The notes below the pieces were generated by a model. The model was given only the letters and a program-made list of their open reading frames with translations, searched no databases and was not told where the DNA came from. Both the position numbers and the translations under genes were made by a program. A DNA stretch of 64,000 nt. Source: Halomonas sp. NO4. Its GTDB lineage: Bacteria > Pseudomonadota > Gammaproteobacteria > Pseudomonadales > Halomonadaceae. This document shows, one piece after another, positions 9,411 through 18,800 of the stretch. Every line of letters starts with the position of its first letter. Position 1 is the stretch's first letter. The stretch lies in NCBI RefSeq assembly GCF_010994375.1, contig NZ_WHMA01000006.1, positions 1 to 64,000 of the forward strand. Reading direction: 5' to 3'.

Positions 9411-10509
9411 TCTCTACGTCCTCGATGATGCGGGTGGCCAGTGCCTCGAATATCGGGCTGTGGCGAAGCTTCTTGGCCCAGCCGGCGGCCAGTTCTTGAT
9501 CGCCCGCTTCCCAGCAGGTATTCATTGCCAGCGCCTGGATCTTTACCCGGTCATAGTCGGTGGTCAGGCGCTTGCTGGCCAGGTGCACAAGCTGAGGCAG
9601 CTGCTCCTGCTGCTCTGCCAGCGGCAGGCTGCAGAAGCGCATGGTCTCAGCGGTCAGGGTATCCACTGGCAGATTGTGGCCGGAAGCGACCCTGGTTTCG
9701 GGAGCCGGGCAGTGCTTGCCGGAGCGCAGCCCGTTCAGCACCCGGCAGGCGATCGCGACCTGACCACCGGGTGCCAAGGCCTCTGCTTCGTTGAAGGCGT
9801 TATCGTTGAAGTTGACCAGTGCCTTGATCAGGTTGGCCAGAGGGCGGTTGAGGAAGCGAAGTGCCTCGCGGGCGGCGTGGTACTTGGCCGAATAGTCATC
9901 ATGGCCCAGGCTTGTGCCGCCCCGCTGGTCCTTGGCCAGCACGCCGTAGAGGAAGTCGCTGACGCCTTCCAGGTAGTACCTGGCACCATCCTCTTGCTTG
10001 GCCACGGTGATGAACTGGGCGATACGGTCACTTTCCAGCGGTTGGTTGACGATCAGCGTGTTGAAGGCCCGCTCCACCTTGGCCAGCTGTGCCTCGGTGG
10101 GGATATCGAATTCGATATGGTAGGTCACCGAGTAGTCGGCGCTGGTCAGGGTGACCTCGTGAAAGCCCGAGGTGAGCTGGCTGAGTCGGCGGCATGCCTG
10201 ACGGCTGGATACGTCCTGCTGATCGATCACGATCCGCTCTGCCTGCTGCATCACCCAGTCCGCCGGCGGGAACGGGCTGGCAATCACCTCGCCCCGCTCC
10301 TTGACCATGCGGCTGCCTATGAGCAGCTGAGGGCGCTTGAAGGGGTGCTGGTCAAAGACGTGCTGCCGCCTTGCCTCGCGATCCGTGAAGACCTTCCCGC
10401 ACTTGTTACATCTGAAATTGACGGGGCGATTGGGCTCCGTTGGAATCTCCGGGATCAGCACACTGCCCCCGGCGTTGCCGGGGTCGACTGCATCGGTGAT
10501 CTTGGCCAT
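9403..10509 (-). CDS. C2H2 zinc-finger protein of the BREX accessory module, unknown function
   Basis: The 368-residue protein has one classical C2H2 finger near its N-terminus: C34-x2-C37-x12-H50-x4-H55, inside a stretch beginning FRCNKCGKVF. Single C2H2 fingers with this near-eukaryotic spacing are uncommon in bacteria. The remaining 300 residues look globular and alpha-helical and are not recognised. The ATG at 10509 is preferred over the upstream in-frame start at 10536 because GGGAGGCG lies just upstream of it. The gene follows pglX after 33 bases and overlaps the coiled-coil gene. DNA or protein binding through the finger is likely; the target is unknown. Confidence 0.7.
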   Translation of the reverse strand: MAKITDAVDPGNAGGSVLIPEIPTEPNRPVNFRCNKCGKVFTDREARRQHVFDQHPFKRPQLLIGSRMVKERGEVIASPFPPADWVMQQAERIVIDQQDVSSRQACRRLSQLTSGFHEVTLTSADYSVTYHIEFDIPTEAQLAKVERAFNTLIVNQPLESDRIAQFITVAKQEDGARYYLEGVSDFLYGVLAKDQRGGTSLGHDDYSAKYHAAREALRFLNRPLANLIKALVNFNDNAFNEAEALAPGGQVAIACRVLNGLRSGKHCPAPETRVASGHNLPVDTLTAETMRFCSLPLAEQQEQLPQLVHLASKRLTTDYDRVKIQALAMNTCWEAGDQELAAGWAKKLRHSPIFEALATRIIEDVENE

Positions 10510-10542
10510 CGTTCGCCTCCCTGCGCATAACTGCACTGTTTC

Positions 10543-13500
10543 TTATGGTTTTCTCGCCGCCTTCTTCGCCGCCAGCGTGAGGTGGTAGTCGTTGATCCTG
10601 GCGCCCTTGGCTTCGCCCAGTTGGGGGCCGAGGTGGTACCAGGGGGCGGATTCCACGTCCTTGCCGCGGTCCTTCTTCCAGTGGATGTTGGGCTTGTGGA
10701 CGAGCACCCCGGCGCCCTTCTTCCTGACGTCGGGGACCGACAGGAAGGGGCGGATATTGAGGCGCACGCCGTCGTTGAGATCGGGGTGCCAGCCGATGGG
10801 CTGCTCCTCCAGCGTCTTCCAGCGCACGAAGATATCGTAGCCGTAACCCTGGTCTGGATAGCCTTCGCCTTCGAGGATCAGCTCCAGGCTCTTTTGCAGC
10901 GCCTCGGCGGCGGCGAGGCGGGCTTCGGCGCCGTCGATGCCGTCGTTGATCTGCTTCTTCTGCTGGGTGATCCAGTCGCCCAGGTAGGTGTAGGTGAGGG
11001 TTTCCAGCGCCTTGTAGTCGAGCTTGTGGTAGTTTACTAGCGCCGAGAAGCCATCCGTGAGGCCGTCCCAGATGTGCCAGATGAAGGGGCGGTGCTGGAA
11101 CAGCTTGCAGTGCTGGGCGAAGAACTTGTCACGCAGCCAGCTTTCCAGATCCTTGCCGGCGTGATCGACGCTCTCCAGCAGCTTGCTCTGGATGGAGGCA
11201 GACCACTGGTCGCCGTAGGCATCGGCCAGCAGCGCCACCAGGCGGTCAACGGCACGGCGCTCGCCGCGCACGGCGGGCAGGCAGACGACGCCATCGCGGT
11301 CGGCATGGCCGAGCAGCGCCTCGCAGCGCTGGACCCACTCGCGCTGTTCCTCGGCCAGCTCCATCTCCGGGTCCCGCTCCGCCGGCCAGCGATAGCCCAG
11401 TAACCGGGCCACGGCGACCTGCAGCACACTGTCGTCGGTGCGCAGCGAGCCATGGGCGGTCCATTTGGCCTCCTCGTCCCAGATCACCGAACCGCAGGGG
11501 TGGCCGTGGAAGATCCACTGTGTCGGGTCGTCGGAGTAGGGTTCAGGAAGGCCGTGGGGGTACTTTTTCTCTGCAATCTTTGTCCAGTAATCCCTGTCGA
11601 AAGGAACTTTAATGAGAGTGGCGTTGGTTACATTTAGTTTTTGGTCTATTTCACGGACGCTGATGCTGTAATCGGCCGAGGAACAATAACACCAAAGCGC
11701 TGCCATGATTTTCTGTTTGTTTGGAAGTATGACGCCGATATTTGAGTCAAACTTATTGCCGATATATAGTGATGATGGCAGTGAGTTCATTTGGCTTATT
11801 GCCACACCCCACTTTCCCCAGGCCGAGTTGCCGCGCTGATCAGAATCGTGAAGCCTTTCTCTTCTAAATTCTGCAGGCAAACGCATGTGACCATTTATGT
11901 CGTCATATTCAATCACCTTTTCAAGCCCGCCAAAGTGTGTGGTGCTAACAACAGTCCCTTGTTGAAAAACAAAGTATTCAGGCTTATATAGAAATTCCCA
12001 AAACTGCCTTTGAAAGCGCGGGGAGTCACCATTCAGTATTCCAGCTAAGCCATCTGCTTCTTCACTTAATAGGCGGCATTCCGATGATTCGTTGAGTATT
12101 ATTGTGCTGTCGGGATTTTTTAACTGATTTTCCTGCTTTAGGCTCTTTATTTCACTTGCTAGTAGCCCGGCTGATTTCTCATATCCTGACCGTCCCTCTG
12201 AAACATCTACACCCCGCAGAAGATTACTCAGGCTATCTGAGTTCAGGAGGTCCACAGACTGTCCTGTGAAGTTGGCACGGCTAATATTGATCAAAATCGC
12301 CTTGACCACTTCGCCGCTAATGGTCTCGAAGGCACCTGGCCCCAGCCGTGCAATTAGGTGCCAATTGTCGTTCTGGAGTAGCTTTTCACGAAATTTCTTG
12401 TAGCTGGTCAGGAATAGCCAGTTCTGCGGCAGCACATTGCTGGTGGTGCCACCCTCCACGCATAGCTCCAGGCAGCGGTCGAGGAAAACCGTGGCCAGAT
12501 CATTCTTGGCCGCCGGATAATAGTCGGCACAGAATGCTTTAAGATTGGGATGCTGCTTAGCACGTGAGAGATAAGGCACGTTGGTGATGACCCAGTGGTA
12601 GCGATCCCCCAGTAGGGTCGCGGCCTTGGCCAGGCCCTGGGCAGTAATGGCGGCTTCGTGCTGCTCGTCGCTGCCTTCCTGGGCAAGCGCCTGATTTAGC
12701 GCCTGGGAGAGCTCTTCCCACTGGGCAATCTTGGCGGCGCTGGTGCGGGTGGGGTCGAGCAGGCTGCCGAGGATGGGGGCGTCCTTGAAGCTGTCGTAGA
12801 GCCAGTCCAGGGCGATGGTGAGGTTCTTCTTGCCCAGCCCGAGTGCCTTCCACTCCTCCTTGGCCACGCTGATGGGCAGCCCGGAGCAGGCCAAATGCAG
12901 CTCGGGCAGCTTGCGATAGCCACCGGTGCCGGGGTAGCGCCAGGCGGTAAGGGCCAGGGCGAAGGCGGCCAGCTCCACGCAGCGCTGGTCGATCTCCAGG
13001 CCGTGCAAGTTGTCGCGCAGTACCGCGTCCACGGCGTCGCGGGCGTTCAAGCCTTCTAGCTTCATGCGCATGGGCACCAGCATCAGCAGGGCGGCGACAA
13101 GGAAGTGGCCGCTGCCGCAGCAGGGGTCCAGGGTCTTGAGCTCGGCGAGGCACTGCGGCCAGGCGTCGAAGGTGCCGGCGGCCGGGGTCCAGTGGCCGGT
13201 TTCCTCGTCCCTGACGAAGCGCAGGTACTCCAGCGGCACGCCGGGCAGGCTGGCCTTGTCGCGCAGCTCCTGCTCGCTCTCGGCGCTGGCCAGGTCGGTT
13301 TCCGACAGGCGGCGGGTGGCCCACCAGGCCCCCAGGCTGTTATCCAGCAGGAAGCTGACCATATAGGGCTCGGTGAAGAGCTGGGTGACGGCGGGTAGCT
13401 CATCGGCGCCGATCTTCACCTCGGAGCGGTTAATGCGCTCCTTGTTGTCGCTCTGCCAGAACTGGTAGACCCAACCCAGGCTGTCGCTGGCGTGGAAGAC

Positions 13501-14034
13501 CTCCGCGGGCAAGTCAATCAGCAGGCCCTCCAGGTCACGCTGGTACTCTGCGGCCAGGGTCAGCTCGAACACCGGGCTGTCGACACGGAATACCTGGGGC
13601 AGCATGGTGCTGGCCAGCCGGGCAGACAGGGCCCAGCCGCTGGTGCGCTCGCCCTGTTCGGCTTTCTCCTCGTTCAGTTCGTCGGCCAGCTCTTCGCACT
13701 CCTCCAGGGTGACGGCCACGCCGTCGTACATCAGCAGCTCATTCTCGGCCAGGAAGCGGGCGAACAGCATGCGGTGCCAGTGCTCGTAGGCGATCTCGCC
13801 GATCAGTCGGGTGACCGCCTGGGCGCCCTCCTTGAGCGGGTCACCGAGGCTGCGGGCGTGGGCACGCAGCCGGCGGCGCAGGGCGCGCTGGCCCTCGCTG
13901 AGGTAGCTGGGCGGGTTCTCTTCGCCGACGCCGAGCTGCTCCAGGGCGGCCTGGGCGGCCTGTTCGGCCACCGGGCGGGCCTTGCGCACGGTGCGGTCGA
14001 GCTGGTTGCGGAGTGTCTTGTCGAGTGGCTGCAT
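10543..14034 (-). CDS. pglX: BREX type 1 adenine-specific DNA methyltransferase PglX
   Basis: This is a 1,163-residue SAM-dependent methyltransferase of the PglX family, which in BREX places the N6-methyladenine that marks host DNA. Motif I is LDPCCGSGHFL (near residue 301). The catalytic motif IV reads NVPY (near 483) instead of the usual NPPY. The middle of the gene (about 11,560-12,400) is visibly more AT-rich than both ends, as expected for an exchanged target-recognition domain. The ATG at 14034 has AAGGA 7-8 bases upstream; an in-frame TTG at 14061 is the alternative. A zinc-finger gene follows 33 bases downstream. Confidence 0.92.
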   Translation of the reverse strand: MQPLDKTLRNQLDRTVRKARPVAEQAAQAALEQLGVGEENPPSYLSEGQRALRRRLRAHARSLGDPLKEGAQAVTRLIGEIAYEHWHRMLFARFLAENELLMYDGVAVTLEECEELADELNEEKAEQGERTSGWALSARLASTMLPQVFRVDSPVFELTLAAEYQRDLEGLLIDLPAEVFHASDSLGWVYQFWQSDNKERINRSEVKIGADELPAVTQLFTEPYMVSFLLDNSLGAWWATRRLSETDLASAESEQELRDKASLPGVPLEYLRFVRDEETGHWTPAAGTFDAWPQCLAELKTLDPCCGSGHFLVAALLMLVPMRMKLEGLNARDAVDAVLRDNLHGLEIDQRCVELAAFALALTAWRYPGTGGYRKLPELHLACSGLPISVAKEEWKALGLGKKNLTIALDWLYDSFKDAPILGSLLDPTRTSAAKIAQWEELSQALNQALAQEGSDEQHEAAITAQGLAKAATLLGDRYHWVITNVPYLSRAKQHPNLKAFCADYYPAAKNDLATVFLDRCLELCVEGGTTSNVLPQNWLFLTSYKKFREKLLQNDNWHLIARLGPGAFETISGEVVKAILINISRANFTGQSVDLLNSDSLSNLLRGVDVSEGRSGYEKSAGLLASEIKSLKQENQLKNPDSTIILNESSECRLLSEEADGLAGILNGDSPRFQRQFWEFLYKPEYFVFQQGTVVSTTHFGGLEKVIEYDDINGHMRLPAEFRRERLHDSDQRGNSAWGKWGVAISQMNSLPSSLYIGNKFDSNIGVILPNKQKIMAALWCYCSSADYSISVREIDQKLNVTNATLIKVPFDRDYWTKIAEKKYPHGLPEPYSDDPTQWIFHGHPCGSVIWDEEAKWTAHGSLRTDDSVLQVAVARLLGYRWPAERDPEMELAEEQREWVQRCEALLGHADRDGVVCLPAVRGERRAVDRLVALLADAYGDQWSASIQSKLLESVDHAGKDLESWLRDKFFAQHCKLFQHRPFIWHIWDGLTDGFSALVNYHKLDYKALETLTYTYLGDWITQQKKQINDGIDGAEARLAAAEALQKSLELILEGEGYPDQGYGYDIFVRWKTLEEQPIGWHPDLNDGVRLNIRPFLSVPDVRKKGAGVLVHKPNIHWKKDRGKDVESAPWYHLGPQLGEAKGARINDYHLTLAAKKAARKP

Positions 14035-14137
14035 GCTGCTGTCCTTGTTTATCCCTTCCAACGTTTTCCCTGCGAATGCGTGTCCATTTGCACGTAAGCG
14101 TTGCTGTGCGCATTGGGCGGCGTTTAATGCTCATTCT

Positions 14138-14152
14138 AATGCGCAGCGCATT
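14138..14152. promoter_or_regulatory. Small perfect palindrome before pglX
   Basis: AATGCGC-A-GCGCATT lies in the 121-base gap between the ATP-binding protein gene and pglX, overlapping the next GCATTGCGC repeats. This is the largest gap inside the BREX operon. It could be an operator or a weak processing hairpin; nothing decides between these. Confidence 0.3.
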
Positions 14153-14155
14153 GCG

Positions 14156-15868
14156 CTACGTATTGCGGTATTCGTAACGGGCGTGCTTGCCCTTCCCGGG
14201 GGGCTGGATCTGCGGGTTCTCTTCCCGTAGCTCGCGCATCAGGCGATAGGCGTGGTTGCGGTCGAAGCGTGTGATCTGGCGAATTTCCTTGTTGGTGAGG
14301 CCCGCCTCGCCGCGCTTGGCGCGTTCGATCAGGATGCTGAGCACCCGGGTCTTGGCGGCATCCCAGTCGATGCGCCGGCGTGTCTCCGCGTTGCCATCGG
14401 CACGAAGCCGTGCATAGAGCTCGGGGTGAATGCTCCAGTAGGCCCCGCGACCGCTGCCACCATGCTCTACGTAGCCCTGCCGCTCCATATCGGCGAGCAA
14501 CTCACGGGTTTCTGGCTCGGTGCGCTGGCAGAGCCCCGCTGCCGTGGCGGTGTCGACCTCCGGGTGCTGGAGGAAATACTGCAACAGCAGCAGCTGATCG
14601 ACCCCGAGGCTGCGACCGCTCTCGCTCTCTTCGGCCACGAACTGGCGGAACGCCGCATTGATCTCCCGCTTGTGGAAGATCACCGCGACGGAGTCGCCGA
14701 TCTCGCGGATCACCGGTGGCTCCTTGCCCTCCATCAGCATGGCCTCAAACATGCGGCCTACCCCGAGGTTGCTACGGTTGACCAGGCGCAGCTTGACCAG
14801 CGCATCGACCAGTAGCGGGTTTCGGGCGGCTGGCTGGTGGTGGAGGATGTTGTGCTCGCTGATCCCAGCGATAAAACCGCCGTTGTTGCTGATCTCCAGG
14901 CGCTGGGGGTAGAGCTTGACCATCACGGGGCCGGCAAGGCGCAGGTCTCCGTGACAGAAGGCATTCATCAGCGCCTCGCGCACCGCGACCTCGGGCCAGG
15001 TGCGGTACTCGAAATGGAACATGCCCTGCTGCACGGTGGTGATGGGGTTGAAGGGCACCAGCAGCTCCTCGATGCGCTGCACTGATAGAGGCAGGGCACT
15101 GACGCGGTCCTCGCGAATGCCGTATTCGGTATCGGAACGCATCTGCAGGAAGGTCCACAGGTGGCCGGGCACATGCTCGCGCAGCGCCTCTTCGGTACCG
15201 GCCAGCAGGATAGCGGCGCGGGTGACCTGCCCCTTGCGGATCAAGCCCAGGGTATCGAGCAGCTCCCGGTCGGAGCGGCGCAGCAGCTCATCGGGGACTC
15301 TTTCACGCTGGGCCAGGTTGCGCAGTGCTTCCAGGGCGACGGGTGAAAAGAGGGCATCGTCGACGGGGCCCAGGGTTTCTGCGGTGTAGTCGGTATCGCC
15401 GGTCTCCACGCCGATCTTGCGGCGCTGGGTACCGGTGAGCGGTTGGCAGTCCTTGCCGATGCGTATGGTGCCGCCCCCCTTGGTATCGGTGTGGGGCGGC
15501 ATGCCCGGATGCACCTGCATGATCAGCACCCGGCCGGTGCCCTCCGGGACGTGTAGTTCCTCGAACACTGGGGTAATGTGGGGGTCGGTCTGATCATAGA
15601 CGGCCCGCTTCAGCACATTGACGTCGATTTCCGGCGGCACGCCCAGCACGGCCTGCTCGCGTCCGGATGCACGATCCGCCACGCCGAATACCACGCTGCC
15701 GCCACCGCCATTGGCCATGCAGATGGCCATCTCGACCACCTTCTTCACGGCCTTGTCGCGGCTCTTGGTGTCCCACTGCTTGAAGTCCAGGTCCTGGTCT
15801 TCCAGGTCATCGGCAATGCAGTGTTCCAGTTCCGCCAGCAGCGCCTCGATGTCACGGCGTGATCTCAT
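14156..15868 (-). CDS. AlbA_2/Schlafen-type ATP-binding protein of the BREX locus
   Basis: The N-terminal 130 residues show the Schlafen AlbA_2 pattern: DLDFKQW, a conserved helix AICMANGGGGSVVFGV and GGGTIRIG. Further on, AVREALMNAFCHGDLR and the downstream Gly-rich region are typical of the HATPase domain that often follows. The C-terminal 130 residues look like two winged helices. At 570 residues this is the expected size for proteins of this architecture, which are frequent additions to BREX type 1 loci between brxC and pglX. AGGAGAG precedes the ATG, 14 bases after brxC. It is probably a regulator or nucleic-acid-binding accessory. Confidence 0.8.
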   Translation of the reverse strand: MRSRRDIEALLAELEHCIADDLEDQDLDFKQWDTKSRDKAVKKVVEMAICMANGGGGSVVFGVADRASGREQAVLGVPPEIDVNVLKRAVYDQTDPHITPVFEELHVPEGTGRVLIMQVHPGMPPHTDTKGGGTIRIGKDCQPLTGTQRRKIGVETGDTDYTAETLGPVDDALFSPVALEALRNLAQRERVPDELLRRSDRELLDTLGLIRKGQVTRAAILLAGTEEALREHVPGHLWTFLQMRSDTEYGIREDRVSALPLSVQRIEELLVPFNPITTVQQGMFHFEYRTWPEVAVREALMNAFCHGDLRLAGPVMVKLYPQRLEISNNGGFIAGISEHNILHHQPAARNPLLVDALVKLRLVNRSNLGVGRMFEAMLMEGKEPPVIREIGDSVAVIFHKREINAAFRQFVAEESESGRSLGVDQLLLLQYFLQHPEVDTATAAGLCQRTEPETRELLADMERQGYVEHGGSGRGAYWSIHPELYARLRADGNAETRRRIDWDAAKTRVLSILIERAKRGEAGLTNKEIRQITRFDRNHAYRLMRELREENPQIQPPGKGKHARYEYRNT

Positions 15869-15882
15869 GGACTGTTGCTCTC

Positions 15883-18800
15883 CTACTGGGTGATCACCGG
15901 CCCGTCCTGCAGGGCCTCGCGCAGCTCATGCCGAACGTCTTCCAGCCAGGTGTCGATATCGGCCTCGCTCTTGAGGGTACGGCGCGGCAGGTTGACGAAC
16001 TGCACCTCGGGCTCCATCTCCTCGGCTGCCTTGACCAGCACCTCATCAAAGCGACTGGACAGCGCGGCGATGCGGTCTGCCAGGGCGTCGGGGCGCACAT
16101 GGTTCAGGGTTTCCAGCACCTGGTCGGTGCCACCGAGGGTGATCTCGGGGGTGTCGTGGGCCGTCAGGCGCTTGGCGGCCAGCAGGTCGTGGCGCTGGTC
16201 CGGCGAGAGCTGCTGCCAGTTGTCGTCCGCCTCCAGGCGCTGCATGCCGGCGGCATGCTCATCGTTGTAGCGCTGCTGCAGCTTGTTGAAGGTGTCGCGG
16301 AACTGCTGGGTGAGGTTGGCCAGCAGTGGCTGGACGGGGTCCGGATCATCCAGCAACGAGCGGTGCTCGCGGATCTGGCTGACCTGGGCCAGCAACGGCT
16401 CGGCGTCAGGCAGGCTCTTTGCGTGGTCGGCCAATCGCTTGAGCGTGGCCCAGGCGGGGCGGCGCTGCCGGATCTTCTCGGCGGTGGCTTGCCACTCGTC
16501 GATGGCGGCCAGCAGCTCGGCCTGGTTGCTGACGATGGCCTTGAGTTGGTCGTTGCCGCTGCTGGTACGCACGGCTTCCAGGGCATCTAAACGTGGTGCC
16601 TCCGGGGCTGGCGGCTCGCCACCGGCCTGTTCGGCCAGGGTTCGGAGCTTGTCGGCGAATTCGGTGGCTTTGGCCGACTCCTCGCCAGACTTGGCCTGCA
16701 CGCCGAGCTTCTGCATCACCTTGCGGATCTTGATGCGCTCCCCCGCGGAGATGGTGGTGGCCTCCACGCGAAACTCGGTCTTGCCGATGGCGCGGCGGTC
16801 CAGCTCCTGGGGGGCGGTGCCATCGGTGGTGCGGATCTGGCCGGCGACCAGAAGCACCTGCAGGGCGCCATCGATGGCATCCTGGGGCCAGCCGTAGTCG
16901 CCGTGCTCGAAGTGGTCGCGTATCTCGCTACCCTTCTTGCCGCCGCCGAGAAAACTCAGGATGGCCTTGCACACCGGATGGCTCTGCGGCTCGCCCTCAA
17001 AGCCCACGGCTTTGAGGGCATCGGGAGCACCCTGCTTGGCCTTGGCATAGACCTTCTCCCAGCCGGCGTGGTCGGCCTGATGGAACTTGGGGTGTAGTCG
17101 AGCCAGGGCGTTCTCGGCGCCTTCCTGGATGGCCTCGCGCAGGTTGCCGCCGACGATCTCGTTACCGCCGCCCTGGAATACCTGGGCGCCGTTGAAGGCC
17201 TCGTCGAGCAGCTCGCGGATGCGCCGCTGGGCGGCATCGCGGGTGGTCTGCATGGCGGCCCGTGCCTCTTCCCCTTCGGGGGTGCCGGGGGTGCCGCGGG
17301 TCTCCAGGGTGGCGCTGGCGGCCTTGAACTCGATCAGCTGGTTGCGCAGCTCGTCGGCGGAACGCTTGGGAATGAACACGAACAGGGTGGGTGACTCCGA
17401 CCCTGCCTGGCGAGCGTCGGCGCGCACCTGGCTGATGTCATCGGACCAGCCATTACGCACCCAGACGTAGAGCCTCTCGGCGGCATCCTTGGGTAGCGTC
17501 ATGTCGAAGACCGGCGAGAGCGGGCGCGGGACCTTGGACTCGCCGTGGCTCACCGTAAGGTTGCCGACCTGCTTGGCGAAGTGCTGGCGGATCAGGTCGT
17601 CACGCTCGGTCTCGATCTGGTGCGTGGCGTTGCCCAGGGTGCTCTTGTGGGAGAGGAAGGCGTCGTTCCAGGCGGCGCTCTCCTCGGTCTGGATGCGGTA
17701 CTCGTCGCCCACCTTGATGATGAATTCGCACGCGTCGAGAAGAGCCGGCAGGCGGCTGCGCAGTGAGCTGCTGCCGGCCTTGAGGTCATCGACCAGCAGG
17801 TCGGCAATATTGGCCAGGGTGGGATGCAGGCCGAGCTCGGTATTGGTGCTAGCGACCTTGTTGATCAGGAAGACCACGGCACAGGCGCGGGCCATCAGCC
17901 GCTCATCTTCGCTGCCGTTACGCCACTGCTGGGTGGCGTCGTGGAGCTTGCGCGGCAGCATGCGGAACTGCAGCAGCTTGTCGGTGGCGTCGAAATACAG
18001 GTAGTCACCGGGGATGATGTTGCCCAGCGGGGCGTCCAGGTTCGTCTGGATCGCCTTGTGGATCATGCTGAGCTGGTTGCGCAGCTGGCTGTCGGTACCG
18101 GTCTGATCGAGCACGCGCAGGGCGGCGTCCCAGAAGCGGCGACGCACCGGCAGGATGGGGTAGTCCTGGGCGAAGTGGCGGGTATCCTCCTGGCGGTGAG
18201 CAATGGAGGTCTCGGCCAGGTGGCGGGAGATCTCGCCGAGGTTGCTCTCCATTACCTCGGTGACGGGTGCCTTGGCCTCGGGCTTCTTGGCCAGCACCAC
18301 CTGACGGATAACAGCATCGACGTCGGCATCGGAGAGCTCGATGCGGGTGGTGAAGCGGCCCTGCAGGCGCGCCAGGTTGCTGGTACCGGTGATGGCGGTC
18401 TGGCCGGTACCGATGAACATCAGGCGGCTGCCGATCTCCTTGCAGCAGGCTTCCACTGCCTCTTGAACATCGATGGAGCGCTGGCCGTCGGTGCCGATGT
18501 ACTGCTGCACCTCGTCCAGCACCACCAAAGTGAGCGGCATCTTGCCGTCGCGGCTCAGTGCCTGGCGGATGGCCTTGAGCATCTCGTCGCTGCTGATGTC
18601 GTTGACGTGAGGGTAGAGGTGGCTGAGGGTCTCGGCGCAGGACTCAACGCTGCTGAAGATCCTCGGCTTGGCCTGCACCAGGGCCTCGTGCAGTGACTCG
18701 GCGACGTAGAAGTTGTCGAGCTCCTCCTGCCAGTCGTCGCCGCGGCTGGTGACATCGTCGCGCACCTGGTCGAGGATGCCCTCGTCGCGCAGCCACATCA

